Assembly: GCF_010882175.1 (NCBI RefSeq)
Contig: NZ_WKLH01000002.1
Coordinates: 1,657,790-1,721,789, forward strand
Reading direction: 5' to 3'
Length of the DNA stretch: 64,000 bases
Origin: Mangrovibacterium lignilyticum
GTDB lineage: Bacteria > Bacteroidota > Bacteroidia > Bacteroidales > Prolixibacteraceae
Shown here in pieces: positions 34,475 through 43,645 of the stretch. The position numbers and the translations under genes are program-made. The notes under the pieces were generated by a model. The model did no database searches. It had not been told where the DNA came from and was given only the letters and a program-made list of their open reading frames with translations. The first letter of the stretch is position 1. Every line of letters begins with the position of its first letter.

Positions 34475-34556
34475 CCGATCCAACACATTAAGTAAGGGAG
34501 AACAAACAACAGTAAATCGGTTTTGCGGTTTCAACCAACAAAACCAATCAAGAAAA

Positions 34557-34581
34557 GGGAGGCGCAAGCTTCCCTTTTTTT
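34557..34581 (+). terminator. Terminator after the FN3-type gene
   Basis: GGGAGGC-GCAA-GCTTCCC followed by seven T, 82 bases after the stop. Confidence 0.8.
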
Positions 34582-34588
34582 GTTGTTG

Positions 34589-34660
34589 TTAACGAAACTA
34601 TTTGGAATGGGAATAAATTGATTGTTAGTTATGTTAAGTTTCGGGAAGGTATTGTACATT
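34589..34660 (+). repeat. Duplicated upstream region, copy 1
   Basis: About 60 bases starting TTAACGAAACTATTTGG are closely similar to 40827-40900, with the same blocks of AATAAATTG and TTGTTAGTTAT. Both copies follow a terminator-like hairpin with T run and precede a gene for an exported protein, so it probably carries a shared promoter. Confidence 0.7.
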
Positions 34661-34674
34661 TATTTCTGAAAAAT

Positions 34675-35568
34675 ATGACAATGCCTGCACCAATAACAAG
34701 TCTACCTCTAATTGTGCTTCTGCTAGGATTATTAATTTCATGTGAAAAAGAAGCCCCTGAAATTGAAACAGAAGATATCTATGCCTATGAAGAACCAAAC
34801 TATCCAATGAAACAGGGCGGTAGATTCTTGAGAAGTATTTACTACAACTATCCTGAAATAAATAATTTAGATTATCCTTTTGAATCAGGAACAAAGGTTG
34901 AGTTTTTTTATAACAGTAAGAATTATGTGGACTATTTTAAAGTCTATGGCTTTGGGGCGAACAGTGAAGGGCGAGTTGTGAAAATTGAGTACAATATTCA
35001 AGGTTTGGTTAACCGAATAAAGTACTTCAGTTTAGATAGTACAATCATTGCTTACGAACTATTCAAATATGACAGTTCTAAGCGTTTGCTCAAAATTTCT
35101 AACTATGAACAAAAAGAAGAACATAATAACTATGAGCTAGTAAACTATAGTGACTTTAAATACCCATCAAACGACACAATTATTCAATACATGTACGCAC
35201 AATATGATAATTTTGAACAAGCTCACAAGGAAGTTTATATATATAGTCTGGAAAGAAATATAAAGGAAAAATATAATTACAAGTATAGATCTGAGCATCC
35301 TTATTTATCCTCTGAGTTTTTTTATAATGATAAAAAAAGGCCTTTTGAGAATCTTGATCTACCTATTTATGAGATTGCATATGATAAGTTTGGATTAAGC
35401 GAAGTTTTCTCAACGAATCATCAAGTAGGTTTTCAGAGTTATTCGTACGATAACGATGGCGTGAAAGTAGAAGTGGGTGGGACACAAATTTTTGATTATA
35501 AGTATGATGATCTTGGGTTCCCCATTTCAAGGGATGAGTCGATATATTATGGTTACATTGATTTATAA
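34675..35568 (+). CDS. Hypothetical lipoprotein
   Basis: A 297-residue lipoprotein with a signal peptide starting MTMPAPITSLPLIVLLLGLL and lipobox LLISC. I chose the ATG at 34675, because the 19 codons upstream overlap the duplicated promoter region. The mature part is rich in Tyr and Asp and contains repeated strands such as YKYDDLG, similar to YD-type or RHS-like beta repeats. The gene is clearly more AT-rich than its neighbours, a sign of transfer. Function is unknown. Confidence 0.72.
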   Translation: MTMPAPITSLPLIVLLLGLLISCEKEAPEIETEDIYAYEEPNYPMKQGGRFLRSIYYNYPEINNLDYPFESGTKVEFFYNSKNYVDYFKVYGFGANSEGRVVKIEYNIQGLVNRIKYFSLDSTIIAYELFKYDSSKRLLKISNYEQKEEHNNYELVNYSDFKYPSNDTIIQYMYAQYDNFEQAHKEVYIYSLERNIKEKYNYKYRSEHPYLSSEFFYNDKKRPFENLDLPIYEIAYDKFGLSEVFSTNHQVGFQSYSYDNDGVKVEVGGTQIFDYKYDDLGFPISRDESIYYGYIDL

Positions 35569-35685
35569 AAATAAAATAACGCAACCTAATCGAGTACACT
35601 GCCCCGCCAGTAAGAACTGACGGGGAGAGCCTCTCACAGCGATTCAAACGCCATTCGAAACGATTCGTTGTAACTGTCCTTCCTG
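35569..35685. repeat. Noncoding spacer with CCAGTAAGAACTGACGG hairpin
   Basis: Contains CCCCGCCAGTAAGAACTGA followed by CGGGG (about 35602-35625), an imperfect hairpin, and then ATTCAAACGCCATTCG. Related sequence recurs at 43280-43370 and 43985-44060. Confidence 0.6.
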
Positions 35686-35936
35686 CCCGTTTGAGCACAG
35701 CGTTAACGAGGGGGAGTTGGGTTTGTCGTTTGTAACGACCTTTCAAGCGAAATGAATTAACAACCGTAAGCCCAGTCCCGTAGAAACGGTATCTTTATAG
35801 CAAAAGACAGGGAGACAACAAGAGCTCCGTAGGAGCGCAACCAAGAATAGCAGCATTGCCGGTGCCGCTCCTCCGGAGCTTCGTTTTAAACGAATGTACC
35901 TGGAGCTACAACGATTACGCTCCTGCGGTGCTAAAC
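35686..35936 (+). repeat. Long dispersed repeat, copy A
   Basis: About 250 bases closely similar to 37684-37938. Shared blocks include GGGTTTGTCGTTTGTAACGA, AGCCCAGTCCCGTAGAAACG, GACAGGGAGACAACAAGAG and ACCTGGAGCTACAACGATTA. The two copies flank the YdeI-family and lipoprotein genes as direct repeats. An open minus-strand frame here is not supported as a gene. Confidence 0.85.
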
Positions 35937-35959
35937 TCAGTTCGTCTGACTATTGAAAA

Positions 35960-36526
35960 ATGAGCAAAGCGACCACTAAATATTTTACCAACCGGGCAGA
36001 TTGGAGAAAATGGCTCGAAACCAATTTTGAGACCAAAGATGATATTTGGTTGGAATATCCCTTAAAGAAGACCGGCAAAAAACGAATCGCCTATAACGAT
36101 GCCGTTGAAGAAGCGTTGTGCTTTGGGTGGATTGACAGTACGGTGAAGTCACTCAACGAAGAGACCACTATTCAACGATTTTGCAAACGAAGAAAGAACT
36201 CATCGTTCTCACAACCGAACATTGAACGCTTAAAATGGCTGGTTGACAACAAGCTGATTCACGACTCCATTCGGGATGAGGCTTTAAAACGAGTTCAACA
36301 AGAATTCCTGTTTCCCGAAGACATCATCGTGCAATTAAAATCGGAGAAAGCCGTTTGGGAAAACTATCAAAACTTTTCGGAACCCTATAAACGAATTCGG
36401 ATTGCCTACATTGACAGTGCCCGAAAAAGACCGGAAGAATTTGAAAAGCGCTTAAACAACTTTATCGCCAAAACCAGGGCGAATAAACAGATTAAAGGGT
36501 TTGGAGGAATTGAAAAATACTACTAA
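35960..36526 (+). CDS. YdeI/OmpD-associated family protein
   Basis: A 188-residue cytosolic protein. The N-terminal two-thirds match the YdeI family: ADWRKWLETNF, WLEYPLKKTGKKRI, AVEEALCFGWIDS, and a C-terminal helical part ending in RANKQIKGFGGIEKYY. The family is linked to survival of polymyxin or bacteriocin stress in enterics, though its mechanism is not established. It is the first gene between two long direct repeats and could have arrived with them. Confidence 0.88.
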   Translation: MSKATTKYFTNRADWRKWLETNFETKDDIWLEYPLKKTGKKRIAYNDAVEEALCFGWIDSTVKSLNEETTIQRFCKRRKNSSFSQPNIERLKWLVDNKLIHDSIRDEALKRVQQEFLFPEDIIVQLKSEKAVWENYQNFSEPYKRIRIAYIDSARKRPEEFEKRLNNFIAKTRANKQIKGFGGIEKYY

Positions 36527-36812
36527 AAGAACAACCTGCTACCTCCTCTGCTAAGGTGCGATGGGATTGTCTGTTAGATCAGGCAACGCGCTGCAACGAT
36601 TGATTACAAAACACAAAAACAACCGAAAATATCCTCTTGCCACAACCTTGGAATAAACCGATCGGTGAATAACAGGTAACTTATTCTACGCCCAGAGTTA
36701 AACCCGGAGGAACAACCATCGCCACGATGACTGCCAACGGTTGCATCAGCGCCATGCAAACCATAAGAGCTTAGATATCGTAACCTCCGTATTAACCAAA
36801 CATTGATTCATC

Positions 36813-37571
36813 ATGAAACAGTTTTTCTTCTTCGTGGTCATGGCAACTTTGCTCGTTGCCTGTCAACAACCTAATCCTGATGCCGAAAAGGCCAATGTAG
36901 AAGCGGCCATCAATGATTTCTATTCGGCAGCCCAACAATTCGATTATGAAGCGATGAGATCTTTTTGCACCTCCGACTTTACCGCTTTCGAAGACGGGGT
37001 GAAGTATAATACTCTTGACGATTTCATAAATCTGTTCAAGGGGATTGAGGGCGCAACCATCGATATGAAACTTAACTTTGTGAAGACAGAAGTATCGGAA
37101 AACATCGCACATGCAACAGTCGAGTTTGATGCTCGTTTTACCAAGGAGCCTGCAGCTATTCACTTTCTGACTTATGAAGATTACATTCTGACAAAGCTGA
37201 ATAATAAATGGCTGCTAAGCTACTTCCACAGTTCTCATTTACCAAATCCCGAAGATACTGACTACGCCAGTGTTCACCTGTTAAAAGTTCCTGAAGGTAC
37301 GGCGCTTGACGAATTAAGCGGAACAATCGAAAAACTGAACGAAGCGATTGCTTCGCTGGGCTACTGGGATTGCGGCTACAAGCTGCTGCAAATCAAAGAA
37401 GACAAGAGTGATACGTACAACTATTTCATTCGGGGAAATTGGAAAAACCCGGAAACCTACAAAATAATTCACGACAGCGATGCTTTTAACAAGGTGGCCG
37501 ACAGCATACCTGAATCGGTGCGTGGTGTCCTGAAAACTCAGCTTTACGTAAAAGTTGGAAAAATAGAGTAA
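36813..37571 (+). CDS. Lipoprotein with SnoaL/DUF4440-like domain
   Basis: A 252-residue lipoprotein, with lipobox LLVAC giving C16. Residues about 25-150 resemble the NTF2-like DUF4440/SnoaL fold (VEAAINDFYSAAQQFDYEAMRSF, then VEFDARFTKEPAAIHFLTYEDYILTKLNNKWLLSY). The C-terminal 100 residues form a second small alpha/beta domain (EGTALDELSGTIEKLNEAIASLGYWDCGYKL). It lies in the unit flanked by direct repeats at 35686 and 37684. The 286-base gap before it contains no gene that I can see. Confidence 0.78.
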   Translation: MKQFFFFVVMATLLVACQQPNPDAEKANVEAAINDFYSAAQQFDYEAMRSFCTSDFTAFEDGVKYNTLDDFINLFKGIEGATIDMKLNFVKTEVSENIAHATVEFDARFTKEPAAIHFLTYEDYILTKLNNKWLLSYFHSSHLPNPEDTDYASVHLLKVPEGTALDELSGTIEKLNEAIASLGYWDCGYKLLQIKEDKSDTYNYFIRGNWKNPETYKIIHDSDAFNKVADSIPESVRGVLKTQLYVKVGKIE

Positions 37572-37683
37572 TAAGGGGACTGCAGAGGGAGCATGCTTTC
37601 GCTTGTCAGGATTTGAACGGATTCGTTCATATTGAATTTCGATACCAGTGACTGTTTTACAGACGGGATTACAAACCCTCCTC

Positions 37684-37938
37684 CCCCTCGCTTGAGCATA
37701 GCGGTAACGAGGGGGAAGTGGGTTTGTCGTTTGTAACGACAATTCAAGCGAAATGGATTAACAACCCAAAGCCCAGTCCCGTAGAAACGGTATCTTTGTA
37801 GCCAAGGACAGGGAGACAACAAGAGCACCGTAGGAACGAAACCAAGACGAGTAGCATTGCCGGTATCGCTCCTACGGAGCTTCGTTTTGAACGAATGTAC
37901 CTGGAGCTACAACGATTACGCTCCTCCGGATCTAAACT
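37684..37938 (+). repeat. Long dispersed repeat, copy B
   Basis: The second copy of the repeat at 35686-35936, about 85-90% alike by eye. The rest of the gap from 37572 to 38109 holds no gene. Confidence 0.85.
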
Positions 37939-38109
37939 TGTTTTGAATGGAACAGGAGTTTTAAAACGAATAACCATCTCCCCGTCTACCCCGCGAATCC
38001 CAATCGTTAAGCTCTCCTGGAATAAATCAAAAAAAATAATTTTACTTTTACATCTCCGTTGATTTGAATCGTCGGGATCGGATGATCTTTCATAAAAAAA
38101 CCAAATACT

Positions 38110-38889
38110 ATGTTTCTTAGGAAAACTCACATCAGAATGATAGGCGCCGGATTGGCTTTTTTCGTCGTTGCCACTTCAGCAAATTGCCAAAGCAGTAAAG
38201 TTAAGATGGCCTTTATCGGTAATAGTATAACAGCAGGGGTTTACGACTATGGCAAGAAAGACCAGCAGGTTTCCTACGCCACCCAATTTAGCGAGCTCAT
38301 GGCAGCCGTTTACGGCGATACACTGGAAATCTTAAATACAGGTGTTTCGGGCCGTACCATGACAAAGCATGGCCCTCAACCCATCTGGATTGAACCGGCA
38401 TTTAAAAAGGCCTTGGATTTTAAGCCGGATATCTGCTTGGTTGCTTTGGGAACAAACGACTCGAAACCGAATCTTTACGACCTGGTTCAAAAAGAGTTCT
38501 TCCATGATTACCAGGATCTGATCGACACATTCAGGTGCATCAATCCAAACATCACTTTTGTGGTCTGTTTGCCTCCTCCAATTTTTGAGGGACATCCTTA
38601 CTCGCCGGAGAGTCCGCATAACGATACCTTACTCGTTAAATACACCATTCCGCTGATTGATTCCATTGCCAAAAACAATCATCTTACGGTTGTTGATTTC
38701 CACACCGCATTTGTGGATCGTCCCCAATATTTTACGGATCATTTACACCCGAATATCGAAGGGCATCAAAAAATGGGAAAGATTCTCTTTGATCAATTTA
38801 TGGAGCAGGACCTTATTCGCAAAACCTTGCAATTAAAGGATTCCACGGAAGCCGTTGAAACGAACAGGACAAAGGAGATTCAAAATTAA
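38110..38889 (+). CDS. Secreted SGNH/GDSL-family hydrolase
   Basis: A 259-residue protein with a signal peptide (residues 1-26, ending ANCQ). SGNH blocks are clear: GNSITAG with the nucleophile Ser (about residue 38), a Gly in LNTGVSGRT, the Asn in LGTNDSKPN, and the catalytic Asp/His pair in DHLHPN near 215. Such enzymes are esterases acting on acetylated sugars or lipids; the closest named type by style is the sialate or acylhydrolase group. It stands alone in the plus-strand accessory run. Confidence 0.88.
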   Translation: MFLRKTHIRMIGAGLAFFVVATSANCQSSKVKMAFIGNSITAGVYDYGKKDQQVSYATQFSELMAAVYGDTLEILNTGVSGRTMTKHGPQPIWIEPAFKKALDFKPDICLVALGTNDSKPNLYDLVQKEFFHDYQDLIDTFRCINPNITFVVCLPPPIFEGHPYSPESPHNDTLLVKYTIPLIDSIAKNNHLTVVDFHTAFVDRPQYFTDHLHPNIEGHQKMGKILFDQFMEQDLIRKTLQLKDSTEAVETNRTKEIQN

Positions 38890-38930
38890 GCAAGGGGCTT
38901 AACCCACAAAGCTGAACAACATTCATTAAT

Positions 38931-39383
38931 ATGACATTACAAGAAGCTTCTGATTTTTTTGAACGGTTAAAGACTGAAACCTCCACCAAGTCGGAAATCA
39001 AGATTTACGACAGGTTCCTTTATCTTCTCTCAGCATTGAAAAGCAGAGCATTCCCGAAAGAAGAAACGCAATCCCTGGAAACGGAACTTGATCGCTTACA
39101 ATTGGCATCGAATCCGGATAACCGGAAAAAGTACTTTAAGCGCGCATTAGCTAAATTTGAAAGACAGTTAAACGATCGGTTTTCCTTAATTACCAAAGGG
39201 TATTATACTAATTTAGGAACCGGCTTAGGATTGACTTTTGGCGTTCTTTTGGGCGTTGTTGTTTTATCGGGCTTTGAGCGTTCTTTGGGGATCTCGTTGG
39301 GTTTGGTTATTGGCATGTTAATTGGCTTAGTGATCGGACGATCGATGGATTCCAAAGCAACCAATGAAGGCCGGGTTTTATAA
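38931..39383 (+). CDS. Hypothetical membrane protein with glycine zipper
   Basis: A 150-residue protein. The first 95 residues are helical and charged, with coiled-coil character. The C-terminal part has a glycine-zipper membrane hairpin (NLGTGLGLTFGVLLGVVVLS and SLGISLGLVIGMLIGLVIG), about residues 98-142. It starts 41 bases after the hydrolase stop and may share its transcript. The family is not recognised. Confidence 0.68.
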   Translation: MTLQEASDFFERLKTETSTKSEIKIYDRFLYLLSALKSRAFPKEETQSLETELDRLQLASNPDNRKKYFKRALAKFERQLNDRFSLITKGYYTNLGTGLGLTFGVLLGVVVLSGFERSLGISLGLVIGMLIGLVIGRSMDSKATNEGRVL

Positions 39384-39413
39384 TTGTAGCATCTAAATAA
39401 TAAAAAATAGACC

Positions 39414-39896
39414 ATGAGAAAAACATTCGTCATTCTACTTTCATTCATTGCCTGCTCAGCATCGGCTCAAATCTCATTCAACTCCGGAAGTGTTCGATTA
39501 GATCGGGACTTAAACACAATTAATGCAAGTGCTTCAGCTAATTTTGGAGATTTCATCGTCGATTTAATTGGCTCATACAATGTTTCCGAAAATAAAATAG
39601 AATATATGAAAGGGCAATTGGAGATGGCTCCGGCTGAGATTTATTTGGCCTTAGAACTATCTGATTTATCCCACTTACCAATTGATAATGTGCTTCGAAT
39701 CCATGAAAGAAATAAGAGTAAAGGTTGGGGGTATACGGCAAAAGAAGTTGGAATAAAACCCGGGTCACCTGAATTTCATCGCTTGAAAGACAATGCTGTT
39801 TCCAAAAAAAATAAAGGTCATGAAAAAGGCGAAGGACATGGAAAGAATCAAGGGAACGGAAAGAATAAAGAAAAGAAACAAAATAAACGGAACTAG
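39414..39896 (+). CDS. Hypothetical secreted protein with Lys/Gly-rich tail
   Basis: A 160-residue protein with a signal peptide (MRKTFVILLSFIACSASAQ). The middle (residues 20-105) is mixed alpha/beta with no known motif. The C-terminal 30 residues are a low-complexity Lys/Gly/Asn/His tail (KNKGHEKGEGHGKNQGNGK). It begins 30 bases after the preceding gene, probably in the same transcript. Function is unknown. Confidence 0.66.
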   Translation: MRKTFVILLSFIACSASAQISFNSGSVRLDRDLNTINASASANFGDFIVDLIGSYNVSENKIEYMKGQLEMAPAEIYLALELSDLSHLPIDNVLRIHERNKSKGWGYTAKEVGIKPGSPEFHRLKDNAVSKKNKGHEKGEGHGKNQGNGKNKEKKQNKRN

Positions 39897-40066
39897 CTTG
39901 GGGAGCTTCCCCGGCTACAGAGCGAATCCTTTCGCATGGTGTTGTATTTAGCGACATGATGCAATCGTTCGGCAGCAGAAGGACAAGAAAGAACAATTGG
40001 CTAAGAGCAGGACCTGGGTAATAAACAGCATCCGTTTACATTTACCATTGGCAGTTATAAAAAAAA

Positions 40067-40666
40067 ATGGGACGATTAACGAAATTCATAAATGGCAATA
40101 TTGCAGGTAAAACGGTTTTGGGACTTTTTGTCCTGACCAATGCCCTGTACGGATTTATGCTAACGGTTACGATTCCCAAAACAATGGCATTCGCGCATGG
40201 GATGAAATTGCCAGACATGCTACCAGGGGGATATGACTTAAGCTATGTCAACGAATTATTCAGCTCGCTTGGTGAAATTGGTCGCACAACTTATTTAACG
40301 AATCAACTACCGGTGGATATGATTTATCCACTATTTTTTGGATTGACTTACAGCTTGCTTTTAGCTTACTTCCTAAAAAAACTAAACAAGCTCAATGTCC
40401 CGTTTACTTATCTCTGCCTGCTGCCGGTAATTGCAGGGGCAGCAGATTATCTGGAGAATGCTGGACTTATCTTCCTGTTAAAAAGCTATCCCGACCTAAC
40501 AGCACTTGCCGTAAAAACAACGAGTACTTTTTCGGTCGTAAAAAGTGTCTCAACAAGTGTGTTTTTTGTTGTGCTGCTTATCGTTCTAATCATGCTCGGA
40601 ATTAAAGCCCTAAGCAAGATAAAAACAAGTGCTAATCGCGCAGACAACTCCGCCAAAAAGGATTGA
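40067..40666 (+). CDS. Hypothetical four-helix membrane protein
   Basis: A 199-residue protein with about four membrane segments: residues 14-36, about 88-105, 118-138 and 158-180. The pattern resembles small uncharacterised Bacteroidota membrane proteins. The last two codons run into a stretch that matches part of the SGNH hydrolase gene (see 40660). Function is unknown. Confidence 0.68.
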   Translation: MGRLTKFINGNIAGKTVLGLFVLTNALYGFMLTVTIPKTMAFAHGMKLPDMLPGGYDLSYVNELFSSLGEIGRTTYLTNQLPVDMIYPLFFGLTYSLLLAYFLKKLNKLNVPFTYLCLLPVIAGAADYLENAGLIFLLKSYPDLTALAVKTTSTFSVVKSVSTSVFFVVLLIVLIMLGIKALSKIKTSANRADNSAKKD

Positions 40667-40700
40667 ACCGGCATTTAAAAACGCGTTGGATTTAACCGAA
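40660..40700 (+). pseudogene. Fragment resembling the SGNH hydrolase gene
   Basis: About 40 bases beginning GATTGAACCGGCATTTAAAA match 38388-38427 inside the SGNH hydrolase gene with few differences, in frame terms out of context. It overlaps the stop codon of the preceding gene. It looks like the remnant of a duplicated hydrolase or a recombination scar. Confidence 0.55.
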
Positions 40701-41016
40701 GTCCGAAAACAGACTCCAAACCTTACTCCCGCATGAACCCCTGCTTGCTGTGTAATTCAGCTAGCAAACGATAAATCCACACCATCATACCCAAAAAAAG
40801 AGAAACGACTGTTCCTCTTTTTCTTTTTAACGAAACGATTTGGAAGGACAATAAATTGCTTGTTAGTTATAGTCAATTTGAAGGCGATTATGTAAATTGA
40901 GGATTAATAAACAGATCGGACAATTGATACCGAGAGATAAGGGTCTGTTTGTAACCGATAGCTATAAACCGGGCGTGACGCTATACAGCGAGAGCCTGCA
41001 AACAAAACCGAATACC
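40701..41016. other. Intergenic region with duplicated promoter copy 2
   Basis: No credible gene. It contains a weak hairpin with a T run (about 40791-40822) and the duplicated upstream region at 40827-40900 (compare 34589-34660). An in-frame extension of the next gene from 40897 is open but carries no features. Confidence 0.5.
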
Positions 41017-42072
41017 GTGAAATTAATTATTACAACTATTTTCGTTCTGACAAGCTTGGTAAGCTTCGGACAAAGTCCAGTCTTAGATGACTTGTGGAAA
41101 CTTTACGGATCACGAGATTATGACAAAGTGATTGAGAAGGCAAAGCCACATCTAGACAACGATTCCATAAAAGTAGACCTAAATTTATTGCTAGGGCGTA
41201 CTTATGCAGATAAAGCGGATTTCAAAACAGCAATTCCGTTTCTTGAATACACTGTAAATAATACCCCGGATAACTCGTGGAGAAAAGCATGGGCATTAGG
41301 GTATTTAGGTGCTTGTCAGTTCATGCTCCAAAACTATAACGATTCAAGGAAAGTAATAAAGGAATGTTTTGATTTAAACACCACTAAAAATGTAAGCCGA
41401 TACGCATACAGTAAAATTCTGTTGTTCGGATTTGACGATTTTTACAAGGACTGGAAAATTGTCGAGTCAGAGCATTTCCGATTTCATTTTCAACACATGG
41501 ATGATTCTGATATTGAAAGTTATATTGCTTCAAGAGAAGCGGCTTTTCAGAACATCAATATATTCTTTGATAGCGAATTACCAAAAAAAATTGATTTTTT
41601 CGTCTGGAATTCAAAAGAGGATGCGAAAGAACTGTTACGAACCAATTTAGGATTTGCTGATCCTCATTTTTGCATTGTCCATTCTCATTACCAACAAACG
41701 ATAGGTCATGAAATGACGCATGTCATATCAAATTATTCAACCAATATGATTCAAAAAACCGGATTGATTAATGAAGGTACTTCCGTTTGTTTTGACCAAA
41801 CAAACCAGGATAAAGAACAAATCGTGAAAGATTGGCTGAAAAACAACGACAAGAAGCTTACGATTAGCGACATTTGGACAAATTGGAAGAATTATCCCGA
41901 CGAATTAACTTATCCACTAGCTGGGCTATTTGTAAAAGAGTTGATTGATAATTTCGGTAAAGAACAATTCATCGAATTTTTTAGCAATCAAACATACGAT
42001 AATGCTAAATCAGTATTTGGAGATAAACTTGACAAGCTGATCAATGATTTTGAAAATGAGATAAATATTTGA
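41017..42072 (+). CDS. Secreted peptidase of the MA (gluzincin) type
   Basis: A 351-residue protein. I chose the GTG at 41017 since it begins a good signal peptide (KLIITTIFVLTSLVSFGQ); an open frame extends upstream to 40897 but overlaps the repeated promoter region. Residues 25-135 are TPR-like helices (DFKTAIPFLEYTVNN). The C-terminal domain has the zinc motif HEMTH at 231-235 and a glutamate at 253 in INEGTS, the gluzincin pattern. It likely acts in the periplasm or outside. The gene is more AT-rich than average. Substrate is unknown. Confidence 0.78.
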   Translation: MKLIITTIFVLTSLVSFGQSPVLDDLWKLYGSRDYDKVIEKAKPHLDNDSIKVDLNLLLGRTYADKADFKTAIPFLEYTVNNTPDNSWRKAWALGYLGACQFMLQNYNDSRKVIKECFDLNTTKNVSRYAYSKILLFGFDDFYKDWKIVESEHFRFHFQHMDDSDIESYIASREAAFQNINIFFDSELPKKIDFFVWNSKEDAKELLRTNLGFADPHFCIVHSHYQQTIGHEMTHVISNYSTNMIQKTGLINEGTSVCFDQTNQDKEQIVKDWLKNNDKKLTISDIWTNWKNYPDELTYPLAGLFVKELIDNFGKEQFIEFFSNQTYDNAKSVFGDKLDKLINDFENEINI

Positions 42073-42230
42073 TCCCCATCTCCCCGGCTAGAGCGCGAGA
42101 ACAGGAATAAACGAAATGAGTATATTTGAAATAACAGGAGAATTAATTCATCCGGAGCAAGCCGGGAACTAAATTTCCGGAATAAGGAGAACAACCAGCC
42201 ACACCATGCAATGATGTGCTAACAGTGAAA

Positions 42231-43271
42231 ATGATGACCAGGAAACAAACAAAACAAATACTCAGAATCGCATTTATTCTTGCAAGCATATCCTCGTTGT
42301 GGTTTGTACCATGGATTTTGGTAAAGGCATGGATATTACCACTCCCTGATACGGTTCAGGAACAACTAAATGAAGGAATCGATCTCGGATTTGATGGCAT
42401 GATTGTTTATGTGGATCAGGCCGGGAAGCCACCGGAGTTTTATGCCGCTGGCTGGCACGACCGAAAAAATAAAATACCCGCCTACCCGCAAGCCTTATTC
42501 AAGATTGCCAGTATTACAAAGCTATATGTTGCTGTTGCTACCGCAAAGTTAGTCAAAGCAGGACGTTTGTCTTTAGATAAATCACTCGCTAATTACTTTC
42601 CGGAACTTGCAGGAAGAATTGAATATTCAGACAAGATAACCTTGAGAATGATGCTGCAACATCGGAGTGGTATTCCCAATTTTGTTGACCATCCTGATTA
42701 TTGGACAAAACCACCAAGGAACAGACAAGAAACACTGGATTACGCACTGGATTTACCGGCTGACTTTGAACCAGATGATGATTATGGTTATTCAAATACC
42801 AATTATATGTTGATTGAGGATCTCATTGATAAAACGTTGGGGTATCCCCACCAACAATATATCAAGGAGAAAATTTTGAATCCGCTTGGGTTGAAAAACA
42901 CGTTCGGTTCGCTTAGTGAAGTGGATATTGATGATGTGATGAGTGGCTATTATGTTGGCGTTGAAACTGATTTCAAAACTGAAGAAACAGGCTTAATGCT
43001 AGCTACAGCAGAAGATGTGGGTACATTCTTGCGCGCATTAAACGATGGGTCCTTGTTTGATGCAGGAGAACAGGAAATCTATTCCTCTATCTACGTGTAC
43101 GAACATACGGGTCTGCTTGTCGGCTACCAAAGCATTGCTAAATACCATAAAGACATGGACATGGTTGTCATTCAATTCAATAACACAACTAATTTTGATG
43201 GATATGACTGGAATTTAGCTGAGATCGTGTATAGCCGCATTGTGAAAATATTGAGCCGTGAAAAAAGCTGA
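42231..43271 (+). CDS. Serine hydrolase (beta-lactamase / DD-peptidase class C family)
   Basis: A 346-residue protein with an N-terminal membrane anchor or signal segment. With numbering from the upstream ATG at 42216, the catalytic SITK is at 99-102, YSN at 192-194, and a C-terminal HTG at about 306-308, so the set needed for a class C acyl-serine enzyme is complete. Such proteins hydrolyse D-amino peptides, esters or beta-lactams; the actual substrate is unknown. ATGs at 42231 and 42234 are better starts than 42216 because they lead directly into the anchor. Confidence 0.85.
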   Translation: MMTRKQTKQILRIAFILASISSLWFVPWILVKAWILPLPDTVQEQLNEGIDLGFDGMIVYVDQAGKPPEFYAAGWHDRKNKIPAYPQALFKIASITKLYVAVATAKLVKAGRLSLDKSLANYFPELAGRIEYSDKITLRMMLQHRSGIPNFVDHPDYWTKPPRNRQETLDYALDLPADFEPDDDYGYSNTNYMLIEDLIDKTLGYPHQQYIKEKILNPLGLKNTFGSLSEVDIDDVMSGYYVGVETDFKTEETGLMLATAEDVGTFLRALNDGSLFDAGEQEIYSSIYVYEHTGLLVGYQSIAKYHKDMDMVVIQFNNTTNFDGYDWNLAEIVYSRIVKILSREKS

Positions 43272-43645
43272 TAAACGAGTCGGCTGCCGAGCCAATAAGA
43301 ACTGACGAAAAGATCCTCTCCTACCGATTCAAACGCCATTCGAAGCGATTCGTTGTAACTGTTCTTTCCGACCATTGGTCTGCAAAGAACAATAGCTGGA
43401 GAAGAATAGTCTCGAAAGAATAAACACCAAACGTCCGGAATTACGTAATAAGTCATGAAAAGCAAGCTTGTTACTGGCTCTGTAAGTCGAAACTTTAAAT
43501 TCCGGAAAGCGCAGATGATCACATTGACGATCCGCTATAAGCGATTATAAAGGCGACCAATCTGATGCAAGCCCATTCCGGAAATCATTGCAAAACGGGG
43601 CGTACCTGAATGCCAGAGAGTAAGAACATTTAAAATTGAAGTGAT
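43272..43645. repeat. Noncoding spacer with dispersed repeat
   Basis: No gene. About 43285-43375 resembles 35600-35690: AATAAGAACTGACG, then ATTCAAACGCCATTCG and CGATTCGTTGTAACTGT. The rest is without recognisable features. Confidence 0.65.

Noticed and set aside
35363-35746. Minus-strand ORF across the lipoprotein end and repeat copy A
   Set aside because: Half lies antisense to a gene and half in a noncoding repeat; the related frame at copy B differs.
42231-43271. Antibiotic-resistance beta-lactamase
   Set aside because: The SxxK/YxN/HTG set is shared by many esterases and peptidases, and nothing points to a lactam substrate.
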